64,000 nt of DNA, taken from the NCBI GenBank assembly GCA_016124495.1, contig WGNP01000003.1:310001-374000 (forward strand). The letters are read 5' to 3'. This stretch comes from Hyphomonas sp. (GTDB lineage Bacteria; Pseudomonadota; Alphaproteobacteria; Caulobacterales; Hyphomonadaceae). Shown piece after piece: positions 16,578 through 25,400 of the stretch (within the stretch, counting starts at the first letter, position 1; the number at the start of each line of letters is the position of its first letter). The translations under genes were made by a program, and so were the position numbers. The notes beneath the pieces were generated by a model. The model made no database searches. It worked only from the letters and a program-made list of their open reading frames with translations, and had not been told where the DNA came from.

Positions 16578-17714
16578 TCAAAATCCGTTCAGCCGCGCAA
16601 ACCGGTCGCGGTGCCAGCTGGCAGAGCCGTAGAGGGCTTCCTGCACGCGGGCGCGCTTCATGTAGAAGCCAGGTTCGGCGGCGTCAGTCATGCCGATGCC
16701 GCCGTGCATCTGCACGCACTCGTTGGAGACGAGGTGCACCAGTTCGCCGGCTTTTGCTTTTGCGAGGCTCGCGAGTTCGGCGACATCGGCCTTACCGACA
16801 TCTACCGCGCCGAGCGCCGCCGCCACGCAGGAACGTGTCATCTCAAGTTCCACAAACATCTTTGCGGCGCGGTGCTGCAGCGCCTGGAACGAGCCGATCA
16901 ACTGACCGAACTGTTTGCGGTTGTTAAGATAGTCCAGCGTCATGTCGAACGCGGCCTGCGCGGAGCCCAGCATTTCGGCCGACATGCCGATCGCGGCGCG
17001 GTCGATCACCGGGTCAAGAATGTCCGCCCCCTGATCGGCCGGGCCAATCAACGACGCGTCCGGCACATGCACGTCTTCTAAGCTTATATGTGCGGCGCCG
17101 TGGCTGTCGACCGTTTTTAAGGCCGTGACCGTTACGCCCTTGGCGGTGCTCGGTACAAGGAACAGGCTGATGCCGTGCCGGTCGCCTGCTTCACCGAAGG
17201 TGCGTGCGGCAACAATGAAAACGTCCGCATAATGACCATCTGGCACGAACTTCTTCAGGCCGTTCAGCGTGAAGCCCTGTCCGTCGCGCTCGGCTTCGGT
17301 GGCGATGGTGTAAGGCGAAAAATGCGCAGACTCGTCGAGCGCGAGGGCGAAGGTTGTCTCGCCCGCTGCGATCTTCGGCAGCCATTCGGCCTTCTGCGCC
17401 GGCGTGCCACCGAGCTGCAGAGCGGAAGCAGCGATCAGCGCCGTCTGCAACAATGGCGTCGCCGCCAGCGTGCGGCCCTGCGCTTCGAGGATCTGTCCAA
17501 GCCCGACAAGTCCGAACGTTTCCGCGCCCGGCTCATCCGGAATGATCACGCCGAAGAAGCCGAGCTCGGCCAGCTTCTTGCGCGTCGCCGCGTCATCGCC
17601 GTTCGCGCCCTTGTCGCGCAGCGCGCGCAGGTGCGAAACGGGCAGCTCGCCCCGCACAAACGCCATCGCCGTCTCGCGCAGCATGTCCTGATCTTCAGTG
17701 AGTACAAATGACAT
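16578..17714 (-). CDS. Acyl-CoA dehydrogenase family protein (second of tandem pair)
   Basis: Starting at MSFVLTEDQDML (17714) gives 378 residues; the upstream part of the ORF is inside the preceding gene. AGGAGCACC precedes this start. The architecture is the acyl-CoA dehydrogenase fold: helical N-terminus, beta domain, and C-terminal FAD domain with RKQFGQLIGSFQALQHRAAKM and QMHGGIGMTD. The catalytic Glu is not easily placed, as often in the divergent short member of such pairs. It is 2 bp from the upstream dehydrogenase, so the two form an operon and may form a heteromeric enzyme, as known for some steroid/fatty-acid ACAD pairs; that is inference. Confidence 0.92.
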   Translation of the reverse strand: MSFVLTEDQDMLRETAMAFVRGELPVSHLRALRDKGANGDDAATRKKLAELGFFGVIIPDEPGAETFGLVGLGQILEAQGRTLAATPLLQTALIAASALQLGGTPAQKAEWLPKIAAGETTFALALDESAHFSPYTIATEAERDGQGFTLNGLKKFVPDGHYADVFIVAARTFGEAGDRHGISLFLVPSTAKGVTVTALKTVDSHGAAHISLEDVHVPDASLIGPADQGADILDPVIDRAAIGMSAEMLGSAQAAFDMTLDYLNNRKQFGQLIGSFQALQHRAAKMFVELEMTRSCVAAALGAVDVGKADVAELASLAKAKAGELVHLVSNECVQMHGGIGMTDAAEPGFYMKRARVQEALYGSASWHRDRFARLNGF

Positions 17715-17716
17715 GA

Positions 17717-18931
17717 CTATTGGTGCTCCTTCAGGCCGAGCACACGCTTGGCAATGACATTCAGGTTGATCTCGGACGTGCCGCCCTCGATCGAGTTGCC
17801 TTTCGAGCGCAACCACTGGCGCGTGACCTTCTTGGCATTCTTGTCGAAGCCCTCGCCTTCCCAGCCGAGCCCCTCGGTGCCGAGCGCCTCGATCAGCAGC
17901 TCGTGCCGGTCCTGATTCATCTTGGCCGCGCCGTATTTCAGGATCGAGGCGGTATGGCCGACCGCCTGGCCCGCCTTCGCCTGCTCGGTCTGGCGCTGCA
18001 CGGTCAGCGAAAAGGCTTTGGCATACATCCGGTGATCGGTGATGCGCCCGCGCAGGTCGCCGTCAAGGATGCGTCCGGCTTCATCGGTGCCGATATGCTG
18101 CTTGGCATAGTCTTCCGGGCCAAGAATGCCTGAGCCACCAGTGCCGCCGAAGCCGCCGGCCGAGATCGACGAGCGCTCGAATTGCAGCAGGCGTTTGGCA
18201 ATTTCCCAGCCGCCGTTCAAGCGGCCGACGAGTTGGTCCTTTGGCACCTTCACATCGGTGAAGAATGTCTCGCAGAAGGGGCTTTCGCCGGAAATCAGCT
18301 GGATCGGGCGCGCTTCCACGCCGGGCGATTTCATGTCGAACAGGATGAAGCTGATGCCTTCATGCTTGGCCGACGTATCGGTGCGCACGAGGCAGAATAT
18401 CCAGTCCGCCTTGTCGGCATAGGAGGTCCACACCTTCTGGCCGTTGATCAGGTAATGGTCCCCCTTGTCCTCGCAGCGCGTCTGCAGGCCGGCGAGGTCA
18501 GAGCCGGCGCCCGGCTCGGAATAGCCCTGGCACCAGCGGGTCTTGCCCTTCAGAATATCCGGGATGAAACGCAGCTTCTGCTCGTGATTGCCGAATTCGA
18601 GCAGCGCCGGACCGAACATCCAGAGGCCGAACGAGAAGAGCGGCGGGCGGGCCTTGATGCGGCGCAGCTCCTGCTCCAGCACACGCGCTTCGGCGCGGCT
18701 TAGGCCGCCGCCGCCGTATTCCTTGGGCCATTCCGGCGAGGTCCAGCCCTTCTCGCCCATCCGGTCGAGCCAGAGTTTGGACTCCGGGTTCTTGAAGGTC
18801 GCGTTGCGGCCGCCCCAGACCACTTCGTCGTCAGCCATCGGAGTGCGCATCGAGGGCGGACAGTTCTCCTCCAGCCACTTGCGCGTCTCGACACGGAATT
18901 CTTCGAGTTGCTCGGCATTGTCATAGGCCAT
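17717..18931 (-). CDS. Acyl-CoA dehydrogenase family protein (first of tandem pair)
   Basis: The track ORF is extended; MAYDNAEQLEEFRVETRKWLEE at 18931 follows GAGGGAG and gives 404 residues. Typical features: WCQGYSEPGAGSDLAGLQTR (FAD/substrate loop), a beta domain, and the C-terminal GTSEINLNVIAKRVLGL. It oxidises acyl-CoA to enoyl-CoA, passing electrons to ETF. The partner dehydrogenase follows after 2 bp. The substrate cannot be inferred. The upstream 570 bp contain only one doubtful small ORF. Confidence 0.94.
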   Translation of the reverse strand: MAYDNAEQLEEFRVETRKWLEENCPPSMRTPMADDEVVWGGRNATFKNPESKLWLDRMGEKGWTSPEWPKEYGGGGLSRAEARVLEQELRRIKARPPLFSFGLWMFGPALLEFGNHEQKLRFIPDILKGKTRWCQGYSEPGAGSDLAGLQTRCEDKGDHYLINGQKVWTSYADKADWIFCLVRTDTSAKHEGISFILFDMKSPGVEARPIQLISGESPFCETFFTDVKVPKDQLVGRLNGGWEIAKRLLQFERSSISAGGFGGTGGSGILGPEDYAKQHIGTDEAGRILDGDLRGRITDHRMYAKAFSLTVQRQTEQAKAGQAVGHTASILKYGAAKMNQDRHELLIEALGTEGLGWEGEGFDKNAKKVTRQWLRSKGNSIEGGTSEINLNVIAKRVLGLKEHQ

Positions 18932-19188
18932 CGGCTTACTCCCTCGGATGATGCTGATTTTCGATGACACCCTAAGCCCGGTGCGTGTATCCGCCAAGCG
19001 GTCACGCGGCGTCAGAAAGACAAAGCAGAGTGGCGAACGGAAGACGAACGTTGCGACGCCGCCCCCCCCCGGCGTCACGCCCGGTGCGGCGTCTTCGCCC
19101 GGAAGTGCCGACAATTCGCAAGGCCTTACAGCCCCGGCCCATCGCGACGGGGTGCAGCAGCCAGCAGACGGAAGCGTCGCGGCCAGCG

Positions 19189-19335
19189 TTACCAGCGCAG
19201 TGCAAACGCCGCGACCTCATCGCCGGTCCCGATCAGGAGTTTGACGGTCCGCCAGCCTTCAGGACAATCCAGCGTACGGATCGCCTCCGCAAGCTGCACC
19301 GCTGTATCCGCCTCATCCCTGAGCGCAGTCGACAT
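19189..19335 (-). CDS. Possible small protein (48 aa), below ORF-track cutoff
   Basis: In the 570-bp stretch between the dehydrogenase pair and the FAD oxidoreductase, the minus strand has a 48-residue ORF (MSTALRDEADTAVQLAEAIR ... ALRW). Its composition is protein-like and acidic, with GC-rich third positions like the neighbouring genes. GAAAG lies directly before the ATG, which is a weak Shine-Dalgarno. I recognise no family. Without homologues it could be chance; it is listed because nothing else explains this stretch. Confidence 0.35.
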   Translation of the reverse strand: MSTALRDEADTAVQLAEAIRTLDCPEGWRTVKLLIGTGDEVAAFALRW

Positions 19336-19505
19336 CTTTCAGACTAGCCAATCGCTGTCCCTGTCCGCCGTCGCTGTTCAGCGATAGCGGCGCAGAAACC
19401 CGCAGGCGGCCTCATGCGCCGCGCACCGGCTCGAACAAACCTTCCCCGTCGTCCGCCATGCCGAGAAACCCGCAGGTTTTCCGAAAACCTGAGATTCGGG
19501 TGTTT

Positions 19506-20459
19506 TCACTGCCGCGCCAATTCCGATCCAAGCAAATGCCCGCTTGTCCAGGCCGCCTCGACCCTTGCGCCGAGGTGCCAGTCGCCGCAAGTGGCCAGAC
19601 CCGTCCTCGGGTCCAGCTGGAACGGCGTGCCGAGCGGCTCGGCCACTCGCGCATACCGCCAGCGGTGCGCCTGCGAGAAGACGGGCGCGCCTGCACCCGT
19701 CTGTTCACGGAAGGATTCAACCAGCCTCGCCGCGACCTTTTCCGCCGCGGCTTCAAGGTTGGCTGCGGACCAATCTGGCCGCGCGTGCAGCACCCAGGTC
19801 TCGGCGTCGGTGCGTCCGAACTTTGACGAGTTGCGCGCCGTCCAGCCGAGTGGCCCATCCAGGGGTTCGAAACTCAGGCTCACGATACGGGTCGGCTCAT
19901 CATACGCCAGCATCGCGGCCCAGCACGGTTCGGATTTTATCTTTTTCGCGTTCGTCGCCAGTTCCGGCGACGCCGCCGCGAGCAGAACGGCCGCTTGTTC
20001 TGCCGGTACGGCGACGATCACCCGCTCGAAATTGCCAGCGGCCGAGCCATCCGCAAAGCGCAGGCTCCAGCGGCCGGGCCCGCCTTCCAGTGTGCTGACT
20101 TCCGCGCCCCAGGACACGTCCAGTGGCGCCGCCATGGATTTGAGGATGCTGTTCATCCCCGGCGCGCCGACAAAGCGCTCGGACGGCTTGCCCGACGCGT
20201 CCTCGTCATCCCAAGACGCGGCGACGCCGGCTGAAAGCCAACGCGATACTGCCGCCCGGAACCCTTCCGAGCGAGCAGTGAAATACTGCGCGCCGTGATC
20301 AAACGTGACATTCGAGCCGTTGACGCTGGCCCGGCGCGTCGCCATCCGCCCGCCCGCCCCCCGGCCCTTGTCGAACAGCCGAACGGTTCGGCCCTGCGCC
20401 GATAGCGTCTCAGCTGCCGACAGCCCGGCCATACCGGCGCCGACAATCGCAATGGTCAT
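19506..20459 (-). CDS. NAD(P)/FAD-dependent oxidoreductase, renalase-like
   Basis: Start at [19 protein letters not shown] (20459), preceded by GGGAGG; 317 residues. The N-terminus is a canonical dinucleotide-binding GxGxxG, followed by [16 protein letters not shown], typical of the short renalase/amine-oxidase-like flavoproteins; [15 protein letters not shown] and the C-terminal [18 protein letters not shown] (flavin site) also match. These proteins commonly sit beside photolyase genes, as here, where the gene is divergent from a photolyase. The substrate is unknown. A role in cofactor repair is a guess by analogy with renalase, which recycles aberrant NAD(P)H isomers. Confidence 0.88.
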   Translation of the reverse strand: MTIAIVGAGMAGLSAAETLSAQGRTVRLFDKGRGAGGRMATRRASVNGSNVTFDHGAQYFTARSEGFRAAVSRWLSAGVAASWDDEDASGKPSERFVGAPGMNSILKSMAAPLDVSWGAEVSTLEGGPGRWSLRFADGSAAGNFERVIVAVPAEQAAVLLAAASPELATNAKKIKSEPCWAAMLAYDEPTRIVSLSFEPLDGPLGWTARNSSKFGRTDAETWVLHARPDWSAANLEAAAEKVAARLVESFREQTGAGAPVFSQAHRWRYARVAEPLGTPFQLDPRTGLATCGDWHLGARVEAAWTSGHLLGSELARQ

Positions 20460-20527
20460 GGCGGCCTCCCTGGCGTTACGGGGGGACGTAGAGCGGCAGC
20501 ACAAGTCGTCCAGTCTGAGGTTGCCCC

Positions 20528-20556
20528 TTGAAGCACCCGCCCATTTGTTCTATTTT
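20528..20556 (+). promoter_or_regulatory. Candidate promoter of the photolyase gene
   Basis: TTGAAG (20528-20533) and TATTTT (20551-20556) are spaced 17 bp. Transcription would start at about 20563, which is the photolyase ATG itself, and no Shine-Dalgarno is present. A leaderless transcript is therefore possible. Confidence 0.4.
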
Positions 20557-20562
20557 TGTTCT

Positions 20563-22146
20563 ATGTCTGGTGTTCATGTCGTCTGGTTCAAGCGGGACCT
20601 TCGGGTCCATGATCACGCACCGCTGCTGGCCGCGGCTGCGAGCGGCGCTCCCGTACTGCCGCTCTATATTTTCGAGCCGGGCTACTGGGTCCAACCGGAA
20701 CATTCGCGCCGGCAGTTCGATTTCCTGATCGAGTCCTTACGTGAACTGGAGTCGGCCCTGGAAGCGCGCGGCAGCCGTCTCGTTGTGCGATCGGGCCAGG
20801 CGACGGACGTCTTCTGCGCGCTTCACCGCGACTATGGTCTTGAGGCGATCCACGCCCACGAGGAAACCGGCCTGCAATGGACATATGACCGGGACCGGCG
20901 GGTGCGCCGCTGGGCGCGCAATGCCGGCATCCCGGTGCGCGAGCAGGCTCAGTACGGCGTCGTGCGCGCTCTCAAGTCGCGTGACGGCTGGGCCGCGCAC
21001 TGGGAGCGGCGCATGTCCGAGCCCCGCGGCAAGGCGCCGGACAGCCTTCGCGCGCCTCGCCTTCCGGCGTCCCATTGGCCCATCGCCGAAGATTTCGGCC
21101 TCGGCGCAGACGACTGCCCGGCCCGCCAGCCGGGCGGGCGCAGCGCCGGGGTCGAATGCCTGCGCTCCTTCCTGGAGGCGCGCGGGCGCACCTATCGCCG
21201 TGACATGTCGAGCCCGCTCAGCGGCGCCGAGGCTTGCTCGCGCCTGTCGCCGCACCTAGCTTTCGGCACGGTTTCGCTGCGCGAAGCCTGGCAAGCCGCG
21301 CGCCGCGCCCGCAGCGTTCAGGCGGCCCGGCGCGACGAGACCTTCGCGGCCTCGATCGACAGTTTCATCTCGCGTCTCTACTGGCACTGCCACTTCATCC
21401 AGAAGCTGGAAGACCAGACCTCGCTGGAGAGCCGCAACCTGCACCCCGCCTATGATGGCCTGCGCCCGCGCCCCGAATCGTCTGACCCGCGCCTCGAAGC
21501 CTGGATCGAAGGCCGCACGGGCTTTCCCTTTCTGGATGCCTGCATGCGGTCCCTCAAAGCGACCGGTTGGCTGAACTTCCGGATGCGCGCCATGGCGATG
21601 GGTTTTGCCTCGCACCATCTCTGGCTTGACTGGAAAGTGCCGGCCGAGCGCCTCGCTGCGCGCTTCACGGATTTCGAGGCCGGGATTCACTATGCGCAGG
21701 CGCAGATGCAGTCCGGCACAACCGGCATCAACACGCCGCGCATCTACAACCCGGTGAAACAGTCCCGCGATCAGGACCCGGAAGGCGCATTCATCCGCCA
21801 ATGGGTTCCTGAACTTGCGGGGCTGACGGACGCCTTCCTGCATGCGCCCTGGGAGGCGCCGCCCGAGATCCTTTCTGCCGCCGCGATCGTATTGGGTCAG
21901 ACGTATCCGATGCGCATGGTGGACCATATGGCTGCAGCTGAAGAAGCCCGGACCCGTATTGCTGCCGTGCGCCGGGCGCCCGGCCATGCATCCGGCGCGG
22001 AGGATATCCAGTCCCGGCATGGCAGCCGCCGCTCCGGCATCCCGGCGACCGGCCAGCGCCGCCGGGCAGCCTCCCGCGGGCCGGAGCGCAAGCCAACCCC
22101 ACCCGCCCAGCTGAGCCTCGATCTTGGCCTGACCCATGCCTCGTAA
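20563..22146 (+). CDS. Cryptochrome/DNA photolyase family protein
   Basis: The ORF opens at 20305 inside the divergent gene, but [21 protein letters not shown] (20563) is the family N-terminus, giving 527 residues. The N-terminal alpha/beta antenna domain is followed by the FAD-binding domain with [24 protein letters not shown] and [22 protein letters not shown]. It presumably repairs UV-induced pyrimidine dimers by blue light, although a signalling cryptochrome role cannot be excluded. The C-terminal 60 residues are Arg/Pro-rich and probably disordered. Its 3' end overlaps the tiny DUF2256 gene by 11 bp. Confidence 0.93.
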   Translation: MSGVHVVWFKRDLRVHDHAPLLAAAASGAPVLPLYIFEPGYWVQPEHSRRQFDFLIESLRELESALEARGSRLVVRSGQATDVFCALHRDYGLEAIHAHEETGLQWTYDRDRRVRRWARNAGIPVREQAQYGVVRALKSRDGWAAHWERRMSEPRGKAPDSLRAPRLPASHWPIAEDFGLGADDCPARQPGGRSAGVECLRSFLEARGRTYRRDMSSPLSGAEACSRLSPHLAFGTVSLREAWQAARRARSVQAARRDETFAASIDSFISRLYWHCHFIQKLEDQTSLESRNLHPAYDGLRPRPESSDPRLEAWIEGRTGFPFLDACMRSLKATGWLNFRMRAMAMGFASHHLWLDWKVPAERLAARFTDFEAGIHYAQAQMQSGTTGINTPRIYNPVKQSRDQDPEGAFIRQWVPELAGLTDAFLHAPWEAPPEILSAAAIVLGQTYPMRMVDHMAAAEEARTRIAAVRRAPGHASGAEDIQSRHGSRRSGIPATGQRRRAASRGPERKPTPPAQLSLDLGLTHAS

Positions 22147-22294
22147 GCCCGGCAGCGGCAAAGCGGTCGCCAAGCGCGACCTCCCGGTAAAGGTCTGCGC
22201 CCGCTGCGCCCGTCCGTTCACCTGGCGCAAGAAATGGGAACGGGTCTGGGATGAGGTGCGATTCTGCTCCGACCGGTGCCGTTCCGCGCGCTGA
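22136..22294 (+). CDS. DUF2256 small zinc-ribbon protein
   Basis: This 52-residue gene is too short for the ORF track. From the ATG at 22136 it reads [20 protein letters not shown], then [18 protein letters not shown], then [10 protein letters not shown]. The two Cys pairs (CARC and CSDRC) and the [14 protein letters not shown] core are hallmarks of DUF2256, a short zinc-binding protein. It overlaps the last 11 bp of the photolyase gene in another frame, so it is translationally coupled to it. Association of DUF2256 with photolyase genes is recurrent in bacteria. Function unknown; a helper in DNA repair or flavoprotein function is inference. Confidence 0.9.
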   Translation: MPRKPGSGKAVAKRDLPVKVCARCARPFTWRKKWERVWDEVRFCSDRCRSAR

Positions 22295-22517
22295 ACGATC
22301 CATATTGACCTTCGATAAGGATCGGTTTTGACGCCCACACCTCATATATATTGTTATTCGATGAATTTATGTCCTTGATTTTGCTTATAATTATTTTTTT
22401 TCGATAATTTAATATTGAAAAACAATAATTTCGACTCTATCTACAAGGTGTCGGCAGCGGGATGAGCCCGCCAAGGACGAAAACAAACCCAAAGACCAGC
22501 AACAAGGAGAATTGATC
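22295..22517 (+). promoter_or_regulatory. AT-rich leader/promoter region of small Arg-rich gene
   Basis: This 220-bp stretch drops sharply in GC compared with everything around it, especially 22340-22440. It holds a perfect TATAAT at 22386-22391 but no clear -35. Downstream is a GCGGG/CCCGC hairpin (about 22458-22472) and then AAGGAGA before the ATG at 22518. The low GC suggests a strong promoter, a nucleoid-protein binding site or recent transfer; nothing coding is seen. Confidence 0.4.
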
Positions 22518-22703
22518 ATGTCCCCCCGCGCCCGTTTGAGCGACATCGGTGCCAAAGCTTTCGCCCCTGTCGCGGCGCTCGCCCGCCCCGCCGGAACCGC
22601 CCCTGTCCGGTACAAGCCCGCGAACGATACGGAAGCTGGAGGCCGGATCGATCTCCTGGCCCGCCGCCGCCGCCGCCACAATCGTTACGCGCAGCGCGCC
22701 TAG
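22518..22703 (+). CDS. Small basic hypothetical protein
   Basis: The ATG at 22518 has one of the best Shine-Dalgarno sequences in the window (AAGGAGA, 7 bp away) and a strong hairpin follows 7 bp after the TAG, so this 61-residue ORF is probably expressed. The product (MSPRARLSDIGAKAFAPVAA ... RRRRRHNRYAQRA) is basic, has an Ala/Pro-rich middle and ends in an Arg/His cluster that could bind nucleic acid. I recognise no family. The AT-rich upstream region sets it apart from its neighbours. Confidence 0.5.
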   Translation: MSPRARLSDIGAKAFAPVAALARPAGTAPVRYKPANDTEAGGRIDLLARRRRRHNRYAQRA

Positions 22704-22710
22704 CGACCCC

Positions 22711-22755
22711 AGCACCGCCGGGACGCCCCTGACCCCGGCGGTGCTGCTGTATTTC
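22711..22755 (+). terminator. Hairpin after small basic ORF
   Basis: AGCACCGCCGGG (22711-22722) pairs with CCCGGCGGTGCT (22734-22745) and is followed by GCTGTATTTCT. The stem is perfect over 12 bp, the T tract is poor. Confidence 0.65.
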
Positions 22756-22923
22756 TAAGAAAAAGAACCCAAACCAGGCAAACGCCCGCATGTATGGCCA
22801 TGCGTCAGATCGCCAATCCCGTCCTGAATTCGGTGCACCCCGAAGCTAAGCGCTGAGCCTCTGATGGACATCGCTGCCGCGGCCCCTGCCCCTCACTCAC
22901 GCACCAGGCCGCAACAGCGTGAC

Positions 22924-22973
22924 TGCCGCCTTCATCCCCGCCAGGATGGAGGCGGTTCTTTTTTCGCTTGGAG
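22924..22973 (+). terminator. Terminator-like hairpin with T tract, no obvious gene upstream
   Basis: CCGCCTTCATCC and GGATGGAGGCGG form a 12-bp stem (one G-T pair) around CCGCCA, followed by TTCTTTTTT. It points along the plus strand, but the 160 bp upstream (22756-22923) contain no ORF. It may end an unannotated small RNA or be a second terminator for the small gene. Confidence 0.65.
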
Positions 22974-22974
22974 C

Positions 22975-23502
22975 TTAGTCGGCGTCGCCGTCCCGGAAGT
23001 CCTTTGCCCTGAGGATGTGCATCAGCCGGAACTGCGCGGGCACAAACGTGCCGTCGAGCTCGGCCTCAAACAGCGCGGCGCAGCTTGTCGGGAATTTCTC
23101 GTTGAGGCGCAGCGAAGCCTGATAATCCGCCGCGCCGCCTTCGCGCAGGATCGCGAGCGCAAAATCATGCAGACCCGGATTGTGCCCGATGACCATCAGC
23201 GTCGCTGCCCGGTCATTCTGGGCGACCGCCTCGGTCAGACCGCGCACGCCGGTGAGATACAGCGACTCCATCGGCCGCACCTTCTCGCCAGTCACCACGG
23301 AGGCAACCTCCGCGCAGGTCTCCCGCGCCCGGCGCGCGCTGGAGACCAGGATGCGTTCCGGCCCCCATCCAAGCGCCACAAGTTCCTCGGCCATGCGCCT
23401 CGCATCAGAGTGGCCTTGCGGCGTCAGGGCGCGGCCAAAGTCGTCGATGCCCTCGGTCCAGGGCTCGGTCTTGGCATGGCGCATCAGGATGAGCCGCTTC
23501 AT
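22975..23502 (-). CDS. SixA-type histidine phosphatase
   Basis: Start at MKRLILMRHAKTEPW (23502), the family N-terminus; 175 residues. The RHAK motif contains the phosphohistidine nucleophile, and VIGHNPGLHD supplies the second catalytic His. SixA-like members of the histidine phosphatase superfamily dephosphorylate phosphohistidine on phosphotransfer proteins, or other small phosphoesters. It is divergent from the peroxiredoxin gene with a 119-bp shared upstream region. Confidence 0.9.
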   Translation of the reverse strand: MKRLILMRHAKTEPWTEGIDDFGRALTPQGHSDARRMAEELVALGWGPERILVSSARRARETCAEVASVVTGEKVRPMESLYLTGVRGLTEAVAQNDRAATLMVIGHNPGLHDFALAILREGGAADYQASLRLNEKFPTSCAALFEAELDGTFVPAQFRLMHILRAKDFRDGDAD

Positions 23503-23621
23503 GGACGCACCGGACCCCGGCGGCATTGAGGATTTCTCATCGGCGGCTTCAGGTAGCTATGGTTGTTCGGGCCTCGTTAGGCACTAGTTTCACCCCATAA
23601 ATCAAGTCACAGGAACCGCGA

Positions 23622-24263
23622 ATGAGCCTTTTGATCGGAGACACCGCGCCGGACTTCGAGGCGGAGACGACCGAAGGTCGCATCCGGTTTCATCAATGGG
23701 CCGGCAAGGACTGGGTGATCTTCTTCTCCCACCCCGCCGATTTCACCCCCGTCTGCACCACCGAACTGGGCTACACCGCAAAACTCAAGGGGGAATTCGA
23801 GAAGCGCGGCGCCAGGGCGCTGGTCATCTCGGTAGACACTCTGGAGCACCATCAGGCCTGGAGCGCCGATATCGAAGAGACGCAAGGTACTGCGGTCAAC
23901 TTCCCGATGATCGCGGACACGAACCGCAAGGTCGCAACCCTCTACAACATGATCCACCCGAATGCCGATCCGAAGGTCACCGTGCGGGCGGTCTATGTGA
24001 TCGATCCCGACAAGAAGATCCGCGCCTCGATCATCTACCCGCCGAGCGCCGGACGTAACTTCGACGAGGTGCTCCGCCTGCTCGACTCCCTGCAGCTGAC
24101 GGATGGCTACAAGGTCGCCACGCCGGTCAACTGGGTCGACGGCGATGACGTGATCATCGTGCCATCGCTGCAGGACCCTGCCGAAATCGCGCGGCTCTTC
24201 CCGAAGGGCTACAAGACGCTGAAATCCTACCTGCGCGTCACACCCCAGCCCAGCAAGGCCTGA
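23622..24263 (+). CDS. 1-Cys peroxiredoxin (Prx6 family)
   Basis: This 213-residue protein carries the peroxidatic cysteine C45 in HPADFTPVCTTE, preceded by the active-site Thr. It also has the C-terminal extension typical of the Prx6/1-Cys group (GDDVIIVPSLQDPAEIARLFPKGYKTLKSYLRV). It reduces hydrogen peroxide and lipid hydroperoxides. Start supported by CAGGAA upstream. Together with the glutathione peroxidase at the left edge and bfr it belongs to the oxidative-stress complement of this cell. Downstream is the decayed phyR locus. Confidence 0.95.
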   Translation: MSLLIGDTAPDFEAETTEGRIRFHQWAGKDWVIFFSHPADFTPVCTTELGYTAKLKGEFEKRGARALVISVDTLEHHQAWSADIEETQGTAVNFPMIADTNRKVATLYNMIHPNADPKVTVRAVYVIDPDKKIRASIIYPPSAGRNFDEVLRLLDSLQLTDGYKVATPVNWVDGDDVIIVPSLQDPAEIARLFPKGYKTLKSYLRVTPQPSKA

Positions 24264-24428
24264 AAGCCGCCCGGTCGTTCGTGGACGGAGAATCCATCCT
24301 GTAACCCCGCAAACTGTAACGCGCATGACAGAACTCGGCCTGCAGCATAGGTTGCTGCGCGCTGAAACTTTTTGCACAGTGCGATCCGGGGACACCGTGG
24401 CCGGACCTGAAAGCATCTGACAAGATCC

Positions 24429-25116
24429 ATGATCAACTACCTTATCTCCGGCGCTACGCCAGAGCGGTGACGGGCCCCGCCGCCGAAGGTGGCCAGGCGG
24501 TCGAACAGATGCTGGAAGCACTGCCAGGCCATACTGAGGAAAAAGTCAGCCAGGTGACTTCGTTCCGCGCCCTGGACACCGCTCTCGCGGGACGTTCGGC
24601 AGCTAGCCCCCTGCCCGCCAGCCTTGTTGCTGGCCGCGATGGAAGGCTTCACGCAAGCCGGCACGGCGGCCATTCCCGGCGTGCCGGAGACTGAACTCGC
24701 GGGCCTCCTCGCGCTGGAAGAGAACGATCCGGCAGACACTCCGGCGAGCCGCATCTGCATCATCGAGGATGAGCCGCTGACCGGCGCCAGCCTGTCACGA
24801 ATCATCACGTCACTCGGCCACTTGGTCACCGGGGTCATGTCGACACGCAACTGCGCTGTCCGAAAAGCCGGGCCTGATCCTTGCCGACATCGAACTCGCC
24901 GATGGTTTGCAGGGCGCCGAAATGCGCCGTACGCTGGCCGTTCCGGCGATCTTCATCACCGCGTTTCCGGAACGCCTGCTTTCGGGGCGGAACGGGGAGC
25001 CAACTTTTCTGATCCCCGAACCGTTCAAGCCCTCGCATGTGAAGGCTGTCATCACACAAACCCTTATCCTGCGCGGCGGCGCCCGCGCCTGGCGCCGGTC
25101 CAGTCACCCCGATTGA
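24429..25116 (+). pseudogene. phyR pseudogene (general stress response anti-anti-sigma regulator), three frames
   Basis: Three consecutive segments in three frames together recreate PhyR. Frame 2 from about 24431 reads DQLPYLRRYARAVTG (start of the sigma-like domain). Frame 3 from about 24618 reads LLLAAMEGFTQAG and then RICIIEDEPLTGASLSRII (end of sigma-like domain and receiver start). Frame 1 from about 24850 reads LSEKPGLILADIELADG (phospho-acceptor Asp), then IFITAFPERLLSG and PTFLIPEPFKPSHVKAVI (receiver end). The conserved KPF lysine has become EPF. No in-frame start matches the first segment. At least two, probably three, frameshifts make it nonfunctional. Intact PhyR binds NepR to release EcfG. 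Confidence 0.87.
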
Positions 25117-25400
25117 AAAACTGCCGCGGCACCGTGGTGCGCTGGCGAAGGCCGTTCCCATCGAACACGCGCTCGATCTTCAGGTTCGGGATCAGCTCGA
25201 AAAGCTGCGAACCGAAGCCCTGTCTCTGCACCTCGCCCATCCGTTCCGGCGCCTCCGGAAACAGATCTGCCACGCGCTGTCACGCCGGCTCCCTGCAGGT
25301 CTTATGGACCGACCGGCAGAAGGCGTTGTTGGCACAGGCAAACCGGAATTCGCGTCCATACACCACGATCGGCGCGGCCACACTGTGAAGCACGGCGCGG
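25070..25400 (-). pseudogene. Fragment of a PAS-domain sensor protein with internal stop
   Basis: On the minus strand one frame reads AVLHSVAAPIVVYGREFRFACANNAF, then an in-frame TGA, then RVADLFPEAPERMGEVQRQGFGS and FELIPNLKIERVFDGNG. The first part has the PAS pattern (VAAPIVVYGREFRFACANNAF). There is no kinase core, so only a remnant is left, abutting the phyR pseudogene tail-to-tail. In alphaproteobacteria PAS/HWE kinases commonly lie beside phyR, so this may be the ruined cognate sensor; that is inference. Confidence 0.55.

Noticed and set aside
18985-19347. 120-aa plus-strand Arg/Pro-rich ORF
   Set aside because: Composition is typical of a shadow frame (many Arg and Pro); no ribosome-binding site.
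21256-22338. 360-aa minus-strand ORF
   Set aside because: Antisense of the photolyase gene.
24264-24428. EcfG-type promoter (GGAAC-N16/17-CGTT) before the phyR remnant
   Set aside because: No spacing-correct pair of boxes could be found on either strand.
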